Shown in pieces: positions 1 to 9,705 of a DNA stretch of 64,000 bases; position 1 is the first letter of the stretch; each line of letters starts with the position of its first letter. The translations under genes were made by a program, and so were the position numbers. This stretch comes from Narthecium ossifragum. Its lineage: Eukaryota > Streptophyta > Magnoliopsida > Dioscoreales > Nartheciaceae. The notes beneath the pieces were generated by a model. The model was given only the letters and a program-made list of their open reading frames with translations, was not told where the DNA came from and ran no database searches. The DNA is taken from contig OY986966.1 of assembly GCA_963920575.1 (NCBI GenBank), forward strand, positions 11,820,048-11,884,047, read 5' to 3'.

Positions 1-44
1 AAATTTTGGTTAAAACCGAAAAACTTAACTTGAACCAGCTTAGT
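1..44. other. Pre-insertion flank left of solo LTR S1
   Basis: This AT-rich stretch ends in TTAGT (40-44), which is repeated directly after the first LTR at 2266-2270. Its GGTTAAAACCGAA-like motifs resemble the sequence at 4480-4563, so it may be the interior of the same non-autonomous DNA element. No gene is visible. Confidence 0.5.
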
Positions 45-2265
45 TGTGAGGACCTGCCCCTCTACCCTTGTAGCTCGTTGTAGACCGCAAGGGCAATTTG
101 GTAAATTGCGCATTGTTGGTTTGTTTCACACCCGCGTGTGCACACACTGACCTTGTTTGTGTTAGTGTTTGATTAGAAAGGCTAGGTGGACCCGGGATCG
201 AAAGATCCGGGCTTGGGCTTAAGTTTTGGCCAAAGTCTAGCTTTCTGCACCTAAGGGATCGATCTTCCTTGCTAGAAGATCGATCTTTTAGTGCCAGAAA
301 GTCAAATCGATTTGTCAAGGAAGATCGATCTCTTTTCGAAAAGAGATCGATCTCTCTTGAGTCGGTTCGTTCGTCTATAAAACAAACGAAACCTTTTTCC
401 TTTGATTTTTTTGGAAAATCCGAGTTTTGAGTCGTGTTCTTGCTGGATTTGATTGTGTTTGCCTATGTAGGAATTCCTATCTACTTGTCTTTCCGGATTT
501 GAGAGTTTGGGTTTGATTGAAGTTTGTTTTACTTAGATCTGTTAAAATACAAGTTTGTTTTCAATGAAATATTCGGTTTTGCACTCGTGGTCCTTCGTAC
601 TACCAGATCCTAGAGTTTTGTGGGATTTAGTGGAGTTTTCGGATGGTATTTCTCGCCGGCGGTTCACCGGTGAACCCATTCGGATCAATCCCTCTTGAGG
701 AGAGATCGATCTTTAGTGGAGCGTCATGCCCAGCCCGAGCGGGATCGATCCTTCTGTTGGAGAAGATCGATCCTTGCTCAGTTGGTACGGCCGGGTCCGT
801 ATCATGAAGGAGATCGATCCTTCTGGTGGAGAAGATCGATCCCTTCCGATTGACAGGGGCGAGTTTTCTCCAAAGTACTAAGAAGATCGATCTTCTCTAG
901 GAGAGAGATCGATCTCTTAGTGGCTGAGGGGCGTTTTCAATGGGTTTGCCCGCGGGGCTTCACATGTACAGTTTTTCTTTACAGTCTTATAAATTTGTAT
1001 ATACTCTTAAGCATGCTAACCCCATACTAGGGGTAGTGGTGAACCAGGAGAGTGATGTCTCATGGGATGTTTAGAATAAGTGGGCGAGTAGCCCTATTGC
1101 TTTTCATAGCCTTGCATGCTGCCGTGCGCCGAGGGCTTTTACTTGCGTGGTTTGTCTCTGTTGTTTGCAGGGCTGCTTCCCGATGCAGGTTGCTGGTTAA
1201 CTGGCTGGCAGTTGGTGGTGTACCACTGCAGCAGTTCCAGACCTTAAATAGATGTTCACCACCCCAGGCCGGCAGTGTGCCGAGCCCAGACCTTGTTATG
1301 TTATCATCACATCCTGCTGCATGCTTAACTACTTATTTTGTGCATGTTCATCGCATGCATCCCTGTTGTGCATTAGTTGCATGGTTAGGGCGTGGGCGAT
1401 CTGTGGGTCGCCGTCCCGAGGCTGGAAGCTCGGATTTAGCTCTAGGACCGGGGTTGGGTAGTTTGGACCCGGTTTGAATTGTGGTGTCTAGTCAAATTCG
1501 ATAATAGGCCTAGATGACTGGTACACCTGATGCTTGGTGATTGTAGAGGTCGTGTCGGCCTCGAGTCGGATGCTGAGGTGTGGCCGGTGTTCCACTGTGT
1601 TGACTCTTGAGTAGAGGAGTTGCCTATTCAACGGTGCCATTTCCCGCCTGCAGTGCCATTTCCTGCTTGTGAGCCAGCAGTGTTGTTTCCTGCTTACTGA
1701 GTGCAACCCATCATGTGACCAGTTTGTCTGGAAGACCATGATCATGGGCCTCAGGGACACGCGGTGGAGTTATGGGGCCTCTGTATACACCCAGGTCTTA
1801 CTTGAGGGCGACACTGTTGCGTGTCCCTCTTCCTTCTGTGTGTCGTAGTGTAGTTTCCCTGCTGAGCTTAGTTGCAGGTGCAGGCGTTAGCAGGTGCAGG
1901 CATTAGCTTCTCTTCGGTGGCCCCTATCGGGCAGTTTGTCGGCATTGCGGCGGCGCCAGGCGGAGTTTGAGAGGTGGCGATTTTTTACAGTTTTAAACCT
2001 ATGTTAGTTAGTCTCATACGGGAGTGTTTAAATGTTGTATTTGAATCTTCCCCTCTTCGAGGATATGTATATTAACTTCTTTTGAGTTTTGTAATCTGAG
2101 GTTCGAGGTTTGTAATCTATTGTTGTCTTTTATTTTGGGGGTGTTTGATGAATTGCTAGGGAGACCAATGGGTTAGAGGGAACCCTCGCCAATTTTTTCG
2201 CGTTTCGTTAGGTTCCGGTTCACGTTGCCCGGCCCGGTTGGGCTTTCGCGGGTCGGGGCGCGACA
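45..2265 (+). mobile_element. Solo LTR S1 of the T (Tekay-like) family
   Basis: It begins TGTGAGGACC and ends GGGGCGCGACA, and is flanked by the perfect 5-bp TSD TTAGT. No internal region or second LTR follows, so it is a solo LTR left by LTR-LTR recombination. GATCGATC palindromes lie upstream of the TATA box (257-350) and downstream (about 720-930). The 2221-bp length matches the LTRs of element A. Open frames inside it, such as 1052-1477, show no protein family and are not taken as genes. Confidence 0.95.
376..383 (+). promoter_or_regulatory. TATA box of S1
   Basis: TATAAAAC lies about 330 bp from the LTR start, in the same place as the TATA motif of the other T-family LTRs. It marks the probable end of U3. 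Confidence 0.65.
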
Positions 2266-4436
2266 TTAGTGGTCTACTCCAATATACCATGGTTCGGTTC
2301 GGTTTATTTTGGTCCGGGTCTAACCCATTACAGCATGTCACTATGTCAGCATTACCTATTTACCCGGTCTAACCCAATCTCAATTCTCACAATCTCACCC
2401 ACCTCCTCCTCCTCCAGTGCCTCCCGGCCCTCGCTCCTCGCGTCAGCCACGACCCACGAAGACTCGCCCTCACTCCTCGCGTCCGCGATGAAGATGTCGA
2501 AGAGCTCATGCTCCTCCCGTCCTCTGCCCGAGCTCCACCATCTCCATCGGCTTCCCCAACCCCTTCATCCTCTCCGCTGTCTCCATGCCTCTATCTCTCA
2601 ACGGATCCTTCCCTCCCACCACCACCAACATCGTCTCCGCCTCCAACCCCTCCGGGCCTCCAGCCAATCTCAATTTTCACAATCTCACCCACCACCTCCA
2701 TGGCCTCGTGGCCCTCACCCTCGATCCTCACGTCCGCCACGAAGACGTCAAAGAGCTCGTGCTCCTCCCGTCATCTGCTTGAGCTCCCCTCGTCCTCCGC
2801 TCGAGCTCCACCATCTCCAACGGCTTCCCCAACCACTTCACCCTCTCCGCATACTCCATGCCCCAATCTCTCAATGGATCGGTATGGTTTAATTTTTCTA
2901 GAAAAAGTTTGGTTTTTAGGGTTTTGGGTCGAAAAAATTCGGTTGGGTTCGTGTTGGGTTCGCGTTGCCCGGCCCGGTTGGGCTTTCGCGGGTCGGGGCG
3001 CGCCATTAGTGGTCTACTCCAATATACCATGGTTCGGTTCGGTTTATTTTGGTCCGGGTCTAATCCATTACAGCATGTCACTATGTCAGCATTACCTATT
3101 TACCCGGTCTAACCCAATCTCAATTCTCACAATCTCACCCGCCTCCTCCTCCTCCAGTGCCTCCCGGCCCTCGCTCCTTGCGTCAGCCACGACCCACGAA
3201 GACTCGCCCTCACTCCTCGCGTCCGCGATGAAGATGTCGAAGAGCTCATGCTCCTCCCGTCCTCTGCCCGAGCTCCACCATCTCCATCGGCTTCCCCAAC
3301 CCCTTCATCCTCTCCGCTGTCTCCATGCCTCTATCTCTCAACGGATCCTTCCCTCCCACCACCACCAACATCGTCTCCGCCTCCAACCCCTCCGAGCCTC
3401 CAGCCAATCTCAATTCTCACAATCTCACCCACCACCTCCATGGCCTCGTGGCCCTCACCCTCGATCCTCACGTCCGCCACGAAGACGTCAAAGAGCTCGT
3501 GCTCCTCCCGTCATCTGCTTGAGCTCCCCTCGTCCTCCGCTCGAGCTCCACCATCTCCAACGGCTTCCCCAACCACTTCACCCTCTCCGCATACTCCATG
3601 CCCCAATCTCTCAATGGATCGGTATGGTTTAATTTTTCTAGAAAAAGTTTGGTTTTTAGGGTTTTGGGTCGAAAAAATTCGGTTGGGTTCGTGTTGGGTT
3701 CGCGTTGCCCGGCCCGGTTGGGCTTTCGCGGGTCGGGGCGCGACATTAGTGGTCTACTCCAATATACCATGGTTCGGTTCGGTTTATTTTGGTCCGGGTC
3801 TAACCCATTACAGCATGTCACTATGTCAGCATTACCTATTTACCCGGTCTAACCCAATCTCAATTCTCACAATCTCACCCGCCTCCTCCTCCTCCAGTGC
3901 CTCCCGGCCCTCGCTCCTCGCGTCAGCCACGACCCACGAAGACTCGCCCTCACTCCTCGCGTCCGCGATGAAGATGTCGAAGAGCTCATGCTCCTCCCGT
4001 CCTCTGCCCGAGCTCCACCATCTCCATCGGCTTCCCCAACCCCTTCATCCTCTCCGCTGTCTCCATGCCTCTATCTCTCAACGGATCCTTCCCTCCCACC
4101 ACCACCAACATCGTCTCCGCCTCCAACCCCTCCGGGCCTCCAGCCAATCTCAATTCTCACAATCTCACCCACCACCTCCATGGCCTCGTGGCCCTCACCC
4201 TCGATCCTCACGTCCGCCACGAAGACGTCAAAGAGCTCGTGCTCCTCCCGTCATCTGCTTGAGCTCCCCTCGTCCTCCGCTCGAGCTCCACCATCTCCAA
4301 CGGCTTCCCCAACCACTTCACCCTCTCCGCATACTCCATGCCCCAATCTCTCAATGGATCGGTATGGTTTAATTTTTCTAGAAAAAGTTTGGTTTTTAGG
4401 GTTTTGGGTCGAAAAAATTCGGTTGGGTTCGTGTTT
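2217..4436 (+). repeat. Three tandem copies of a 740-bp unit that includes the LTR end
   Basis: Landmarks recur at exactly 740 bp: the motif after the LTR end (TTAGTGGTCTACTCC) lies at 2266, 3006 and 3746. Each unit starts with the last ~49 bp of the S1 LTR plus flank, so the amplification happened after the LTR inserted. The copies differ by only a few bases, which implies recent duplication or homogenisation. The third copy ends near 4436, where the sequence changes to AT-rich DNA. Confidence 0.93.
2380..2880 (+). pseudogene. Captured gene fragment, unrecognised; repeated at ~3120-3620 and ~3860-4360
   Basis: This C-rich segment has protein-like composition in one + frame (for example HEDVKELVLLPSSA near 2740-2780) but is split between frames. 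It contains two related ~190-bp halves, starting near 2485 and 2730, which suggests an older internal duplication. Long proline/serine-rich frames (2508-3632, 3248-4372) run across unit junctions and into LTR sequence, so they are products of the tandem array. I do not recognise the parent gene. A fragment carried by a DNA transposon is the likeliest origin. Confidence 0.4.
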
Positions 4437-4563
4437 TTTAACTGTGAACTGAAAAAGCTTTGTTCGGTTCTTTAAGAGAGTTTGGTTCGGTTCGGTTTTT
4501 TATTTTGGATCGAATAAATTTTGCTTTTTTGGTTTTGAACTGAAAACCGAATGCTCATCCCTA
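4437..4563. mobile_element. Possible hAT-like transposon terminus
   Basis: This AT-rich DNA contains repeated GGTTCGGTTCGG-type subterminal motifs. It ends in ATGCTCATCCCTA, which reads TAGGGATGAGCAT on the minus strand and resembles hAT-type ends. The opposite end would lie left of the window, so no TSD or inverted pair can be checked. Confidence 0.3.
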
Positions 4564-5482
4564 GGTCTCGACCAAACAGTGAACCCTTAGAAGTATCATC
4601 CTTAGCTACCCAGCCATGACAACTAAGGGCATTCTCATAATTCATACCACCTTGGGGGCAACTTTTGCTTGGCAAACATGCACACTATGCACATGCAATG
4701 TATTGAATAATTTCCTAAACATGCTGACACATATGCATAGAGATGATCATGCACAATCTTACACACACATGAGATGCTATGCTCAAAAGTTTGACATTTT
4801 AAACTCATAAATCAATGCACACAACTTGATACTATAAAACTATACATTGATGTGCATTCATTGATCAGGAACAAGACCGAACATGAAACTAATATAACTT
4901 GACTAAGCTGTTGTATACTTATTGTAAGGTAGAAAATTTGCATACTTAAGAATTGAAATCTGAAGCATTGCAAATCCATAGTAAACTGAACTTTAAATAT
5001 GCATAAATCAGTAAACTATTTGGTCGAGACCCACAGTTGGTCTCGACCAACAATGAACCCTTAGAAGTACTCATCCTTAGCTACCCAGTCATGACAACTA
5101 AGGTCATTCTCATGTTTCATACCACCTTAGTGGCAACTTTTGCTTGGCAAACATGCACACTATGCACATGCAATGCATTGAATAATTACTTAAACATGCT
5201 GGTACATATGCATAAAGATGATCATGCACAATCTTACATACACATGAGATGCTATGCTCAAAAGCTTGACATTGTAAACTCATAAATTGATGCACACAAC
5301 TTGGTACTATAAAACCATACATTGATGTGCATTCATTGATCAGGAATAAGGCCGAACATGAAACTAATATAGCTTGATTAAATTGTTGTATACTTAACCT
5401 AAGGTAGAAAATTTGCATACTTAAGAACTGAAGCATTGCAAATCCATAGTAAACTGAACTTTAAAGATGCAGAAATCAGAAA
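4564..5482 (+). repeat. Direct tandem duplication, period 475 bp
   Basis: The sequence starting GGTCTCGACC at 4564 recurs at 5039 and stays alignable to about 5482, with scattered substitutions and a small deletion. At the junction GGTCGAGACC (5022-5031) and GGTCTCGACC (5039-5048) form a perfect 10-bp inverted repeat with a 7-bp loop. No convincing gene is present. Confidence 0.88.
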
Positions 5483-5686
5483 AATGCAATATATACTAAT
5501 CTAAAAATTTGAAGCATTACAATCTGCAACATAAGTTCTGGGAAAAGGATCATTGACTGAATTAACGCATAAGATCATAGATGTAAAAGACTTAGAAGGT
5601 TAAAACACAGTCAATTCTACTACTTGTCTTTCTACAAGTAACTAGAATATGAAATCAGCAACTCTAAAAACAACAAGACACCCTCT
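5483..5686. other. Short unassigned stretch
   Basis: This AT-rich DNA lies between the 475-bp duplication and the truncated end of retrotransposon G. I see no gene, repeat or regulatory motif in it. Confidence 0.5.
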
Positions 5687-5802
5687 TAAAATTTGCTAAC
5701 CCTAATTCTATGGACCAACACCCCGCCAAGAGCTCGATCAGATGCGTCAGTGTGGACTTCGAAGGGGAGAGAGAAGTCCGGGAGCCTGAGAACTGGCTCG
5801 TT
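5687..5802 (-). pseudogene. Element G, RNase H fragment (3'-most surviving piece)
   Basis: On the minus strand the frame reads PVLRLPDFSLPFEVHTDASD, then RALGGVL, a classic Ty3 RNase H start. It is the direct continuation of the RT at 20056-20742, interrupted by S2. After about 5711 similarity stops and a stop codon follows, so G lost the rest of RNase H, integrase and its 3' LTR by truncation. The truncation predates the flanking sequence seen here. Confidence 0.85.
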
Positions 5803-6122
5803 GTGTCGCGCCCCGACCCGCGTAGGCCCAACCGGGCCGGGCGACGCGAACCGGAACCTAACCTACTGCGGAAATTTTGGCGAGGTTTCCCTCTAATCGT
5901 AGTGGTTACCCTAACTGTGAGGACCCGTCCCTCTACTCCTGTGGCTCGTCGTGGATCGCAAGGGCAATTTGGTAAATTGCGCCTTGTCGGCTTGTTTCAC
6001 ACCCGTGCGTGCACACACTGACCATGTTTGTGGTAATATTTGGTTAGAATGGTTAGTGGGATCTGGGATCGAAAGATCCGGGCTTGGGCTTAAGTTCTAG
6101 CCCAAGTCTAGCTTTCTGCACC

Positions 6123-6232
6123 TAAAGGATCGATCCTTCCTTGCTAGAAGATCGATCTTTATGGTGCCAGAAAGTCAAGTGCGATCGTCATGAAGGATCG
6201 ATCTTTGCCTAGGGGAAGATCAATCATTCATA
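6123..6232 (+). repeat. GATCGATC palindromes in U3 of element A
   Basis: GATCGATC occurs at 6128, 6150 and 6196, with a decayed fourth copy near 6220. The first lies in the 14-bp palindrome AAGGATCGATCCTT and the second in AAAGATCGATCTTT. Their spacing is 22 bp. The cluster ends just upstream of the TATA box at 6249. Confidence 0.9.
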
Positions 6233-6248
6233 AGTCGGTTCGTTTGCC

Positions 6249-6255
6249 TATAAAG
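6249..6255 (+). promoter_or_regulatory. TATA box, 5' LTR of element A
   Basis: TATAAAG sits in GCCTATAAAGCAGACGA, a context conserved in the A 3' LTR, S2, S7 and B. It probably drives Pol II transcription of the element. Confidence 0.75.
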
Positions 6256-6589
6256 CAGACGAGACTTTCTTCCTTGAATCCCTTTTGAAATCCGGAGATC
6301 TGAGCTAAGATCTTGCGATTTTTGAAGGCGTTTGAGGACGATCCAAGGCCTAGCTACTTGGTTTTTAAAGCTGCTCTTGCTCCAGTAGGGATTCCTACCT
6401 ACTTTTATTTCGGGTTTTTGGAGTTTTCGATTTGATTGTGTTCTTTAGCTTAGATCTGTAGATACGCATGTTGGTTTTACGTGATTTAACCGGTTTTGGA
6501 CTCGCGGGATCTCGATCTATCAGATCTCAGAGTTTGATTGTGTTTGGATGTATCTTCCGGCGGTATTCCTCGCCGAAAGGACGCCGGAG

Positions 6590-6916
6590 AACCCATCCGG
6601 ATCGATCCTTCTTGAGGAAGGATCGATCCCTCTGGGTTGGTCATGCTGCGCCCGATGAAGGATCGATCCTCTGCTTGGAGAAGATCGATCCTGGGTCTGG
6701 GGTAGCATGGTTACCCTTCGCCGCGAAGAAGATCGATCTTCCTTGGAGGAAGGATCGATCTTTCTTGGTGCGACATGAAGGGCACCCTCTGTCTCGAGAA
6801 AGATCGATCTTCCTGGGAGGAAGGATCTTCCTGGGAGGAAGGATCGATCTTCTTTGGCTCGACAGTGAGGGAAGCTCACTGTTATCTTTTCTTAGGAAAA
6901 GATCGATCCTTTAGCA
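6590..6916 (+). repeat. Array of nine GATCGATC motifs in paired dyads
   Basis: Motifs start at 6600, 6621, 6661, 6683, 6731, 6753, 6802, 6842 and 6901. The first three pairs are 21-22 bp apart. The sequence between paired sites is itself an inverted repeat: 6599-6629 has 13-bp arms (GGATCGATCCTTC and its complement) around a 5-nt loop. The array lies 340-670 bp downstream of the TATA box, so it would also be in the RNA. Confidence 0.92.
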
Positions 6917-7010
6917 GCAGAGAGGGATTTTTCATGACCTTTGCCCGCGGGGCTTGGTATGTCGGTTTTCTTTACCGCTTTATACATTGTACATATGTTT
7001 AAGCATGTTA

Positions 7011-7122
7011 GCCCTATAATAGGGCAGTGGTGAACCGGGGGAGTGATGACTCCCGGGATGTTTAGAATAAACGGGCGGGTAGCCCTACAGCTTTCCCTAG
7101 CCTTGCATGTCGGCGTGCGCCG
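7011..7122 (+). other. Cluster of four short hairpins in the LTR leader
   Basis: In order: GCCCTA/TAGGGC (7011-7025), GGGAGT/ACTCCC (7039-7054), GTTTA/TAAAC (7060-7072) and CGGC/GCCG (7111-7122). The block recurs in A's 3' LTR, S2, S7, S8 and, split by E, in B. In S1 the first stem is ACCCC/GGGGT instead. It may be a structured RNA segment; no known family is recognised. Confidence 0.5.
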
Positions 7123-8178
7123 AGGGCTTTACCTGTTATATATGTGAGCTGTTGTTTGCGGGGCTGCTTCCCGGTGCAGGTTTTGTTGTGGACTGCTGGG
7201 AGTTGATGGTGGTACCACTGCAGCAGTCCCTAGACCTTATCTATCTGTTCACCACCCCGGGCCGGCAGGGTGCCTTGCCCAGACCTTATCTTTGTATATC
7301 ATCACATACTGTTGCATGTTTATCTATATTATCCTGCGCATGTCCATAACATGCATTGTGTTATGCATTAGTTGCATCTGCGTAGGGCGTTGCCGATCCG
7401 GGGCTTTCGGGTAGCCCGGATCTAGCTCTAGGACCGTTGCGGGCTTTCGGGTAGTCCATAACATGATTTGTAGTATTCAGTCGATTTCGATGATAGGGCT
7501 AGATGACCTGAATACATGTTGTTTGATGTTTAGAGGTCGTGTCGACTTCAAGTTGTACCCGACGTGTAGCCGGAGTCCGGTGTTCCTAAACTCTTGGAAG
7601 GGGGAGTGCCTGCCCAGCGGTGTCCTGGCCCGCCAAACAGTGTTTTGTGTCCTGTTGAGAGTTGCAATGTTTTGGGCATGCATTCACGAACTTTCGGTAG
7701 GGTTATGGGACCCTTGTATACACCTAGGGTAAACTTAGAGGCGACACTGTTGTGTTCCCTCCCTTGTGAGTGTCGTAGTGTAGTGTCCCTGCTGAGCTTA
7801 GTGCTCACTCCTACCCGGGCAGCGTTTTGCAGGTGCTGGTGCTAGCTCTTCTTCGGTCGCCCCTACCGGGCCGGTGTTTGGTGACGTGGCGGCGTCTGGC
7901 GGTGCTTGAGAGGTGGCGATCTTACAGTTTTATACTTTTTTGTTATAGATAGTCTCCTACGGGAGTGATAAATGTATAATTTCCCTGTTTTGAGGTTTTG
8001 TATTATATGTCAATTCAGTCTTTGAGATTTGTAACTTTTTTTAATACATGATGATTGCGAATTGTTAGGGTAACCACTACGATTAGAGGGAAACCTCGCC
8101 AAAATTTTCGCAGTAGGTTAGGTTCCGCTTCACGTCGCCCGGCCCGGTTGGGCCCACGCGGGTCGGGGTGCGACAACT

Positions 8179-8190
8179 TGGTATCAGAGC
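8179..8190 (+). promoter_or_regulatory. Primer binding site, tRNA-iMet
   Basis: TGGTATCAGAGC begins three bases after the 5' LTR. It is complementary to the 3' end of plant initiator methionine tRNA, the usual primer of this lineage. Confidence 0.93.
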
Positions 8191-8379
8191 ATAGGCTGTA
8201 GATCCCAGGGTGTTAGGATCAGGTTCGGTTGAGATTGAGCGTGAAATGGGTTAGTTCTATGTCTAGAACATCCTTGCATGCTCTCCTTGTGATGTGTTAT
8301 GCTTTTCCGCCTTATTGATGTGTTGTTTGTTTTGCCGTTCTGAGGAGTGAAAGCTCGTTTGCTGTTGGTGATCGTGCAG

Positions 8380-9702
8380 ATGTCGGGAGCTCGCGGCCAA
8401 CCTCCGGTTGCCGGTCGGGGGGGGGGGGCACGACCTGGTCGACCCGCCCGACCGGACAGGACTGCTCCTGTCAGGGTGGTCCGGGCTAGACGGACTGTAC
8501 CATCACCAGCAGCGGTTTAGGTCGCAGAGGCAGAGGTGGTCCTGACCGACGTGGAGGCCCCTGTTCCTGTCGACGGGCAGGCATCGGTGGCTATCATGAT
8601 GGCTTTTCAGCGGCTGAACCCGCCCAGGTTCAGCGGTACGTCTGGAGATCCGACCGCAGCGGACGACTGGCTCGACGGAGTCTCACGCGTCCTAGAGGCT
8701 CTCTTCGTCGAGGACGACCGGGTTTGGGTCACCCTCGCAGCGTTCCAGCTCGATGGAGACGCTCGTGACTGGTGGCGCACGGCCCAGCACACCAGTGATG
8801 GAGAGGTGCCACTGTGGGAGGAGTTCATGGCGATGTTCTTGGATGTGCACTTCCCAGTGAGTGGACGTGACGCCCTGACCCGCGAGTACCAGCCCCTCTT
8901 GCAGGGTACTCGCTCAGTTCAACAGTTCGCCTCCAGGTTCATGCACCTTGTTCGGTTTGCGGGGTCAGTTGCAGCAGAGCAGGCAGCCAGGGTGCGTCAG
9001 TTCGAGTGGGGACTTCGGCCAGAGATCCGGTGGCAGACGAGCTCACACTGCTTCCAGTCGTACTCAGCGATCCTGAACTGCGCCTTATCAGTAGAGGCTC
9101 AGTTGCGAGACGACAGGTGCCGGGCAGTTCCATTGGCACCTCTCACCAGTACGCATCAGCGACCCCAGGGCAGAGGGGGGTTTGGTAGGGGGCAGCCGTG
9201 GCGTCAGCGGCCCTTTCAGCATCTGCCGCAGCGTGCACCGTAGTACCAGCAGCCACTACCGAGCCCACCAGCCCCATTTCTTCTGACGACCGGGCCATCT
9301 GGGCAGGCTTCGTCAGGGGGAGACCAGGGACGGCACCCTGGAGGCGCGACACCCACTTGCTTCCTGTGCGGGCAGCCGGGGTACTACCGTAGAGACTGCA
9401 GTTCACGAGGAGCGCAGAGCGCTATGCCGCAAGGCAGTAGAGGCGGAGGGTCCGGTGTTTGGCAAGGGAGCGGGGGTGGACGCGGGCCGGGGCGTCCCAG
9501 GGGCAGAGGCGGCCAGCGGGAGCAGGTGTTTGCCCTCCCAGTTCGCGTGCGGCAGGACACCGTCCAGCTGTATCAGCCGCCATCGCAGTATTAGCCGGCA
9601 CCACAGTACCAGCAGCCGTTACAGTACCAGCAGCCGCGGTAGTACCAGCGGGCCACGGCAGAGCCATCCGTCCTCAGAGGTATCTTTCAGCTTTCTAGTT
9701 CC
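8380..9702 (+). pseudogene. Gag of element A (broken)
   Basis: The start ATG (MSGARG...) matches that of element B's gag. A basic G/R/P-rich N-terminus is followed by the retrotransposon Gag capsid region (RDWWRTAQHTS near 8760-8790, then the FEWGLRPEIR segment near 9000), a zinc knuckle at about 9358-9399 and a Q/Y-rich tail. In-frame stops are TAG 8518, TAG 9241, TAG 9592 and TAG 9640. The knuckle reads CX2CX4YX4C: its histidine is replaced by tyrosine, so nucleic-acid binding should be lost. A run of 12 G near 8417 keeps the frame. Confidence 0.92.
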
Positions 9703-9705
9703 TAA

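Larger units (their letters stand above)
5916..8175 (+). repeat. 5' LTR of element A
   Basis: It runs from TGTGAGGACC to GGGTGCGACA (2260 bp). U3 up to the TATA box is about 330 bp, so most of the LTR would be transcribed leader. It carries twelve GATCGATC motifs, three in U3 and nine downstream, followed by a cluster of four small hairpins. Compared with the 3' LTR it retains a short segment near 7256-7275 that the 3' copy lost. Open frames such as 7107-7349 are not taken as genes. Confidence 0.96.

Noticed and set aside
2508..4372. Two 374-codon proline/serine-rich ORFs
   Set aside because: They cross the junctions of the 740-bp tandem units and pass through LTR sequence, so they are chance frames in a repeated C-rich unit.
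6590..6916. CRISPR array
   Set aside because: The repeats are short self-palindromes with irregular, related spacers inside plant LTRs. There are no cas genes, and the DNA is eukaryotic.
7107..7349. Recurrent 70-87 codon frame starting at the same LTR position in A, S2, S7 and B
   Set aside because: Amino-acid changes, frameshifts and different ends between copies (stop after ~30 codons in S8) show no protein-level conservation. The region is better explained by conserved nucleotide structure.
8176..8195. tRNA gene
   Set aside because: Only the primer-binding complement of a tRNA 3' end is present, directly after an LTR. There is no cloverleaf.
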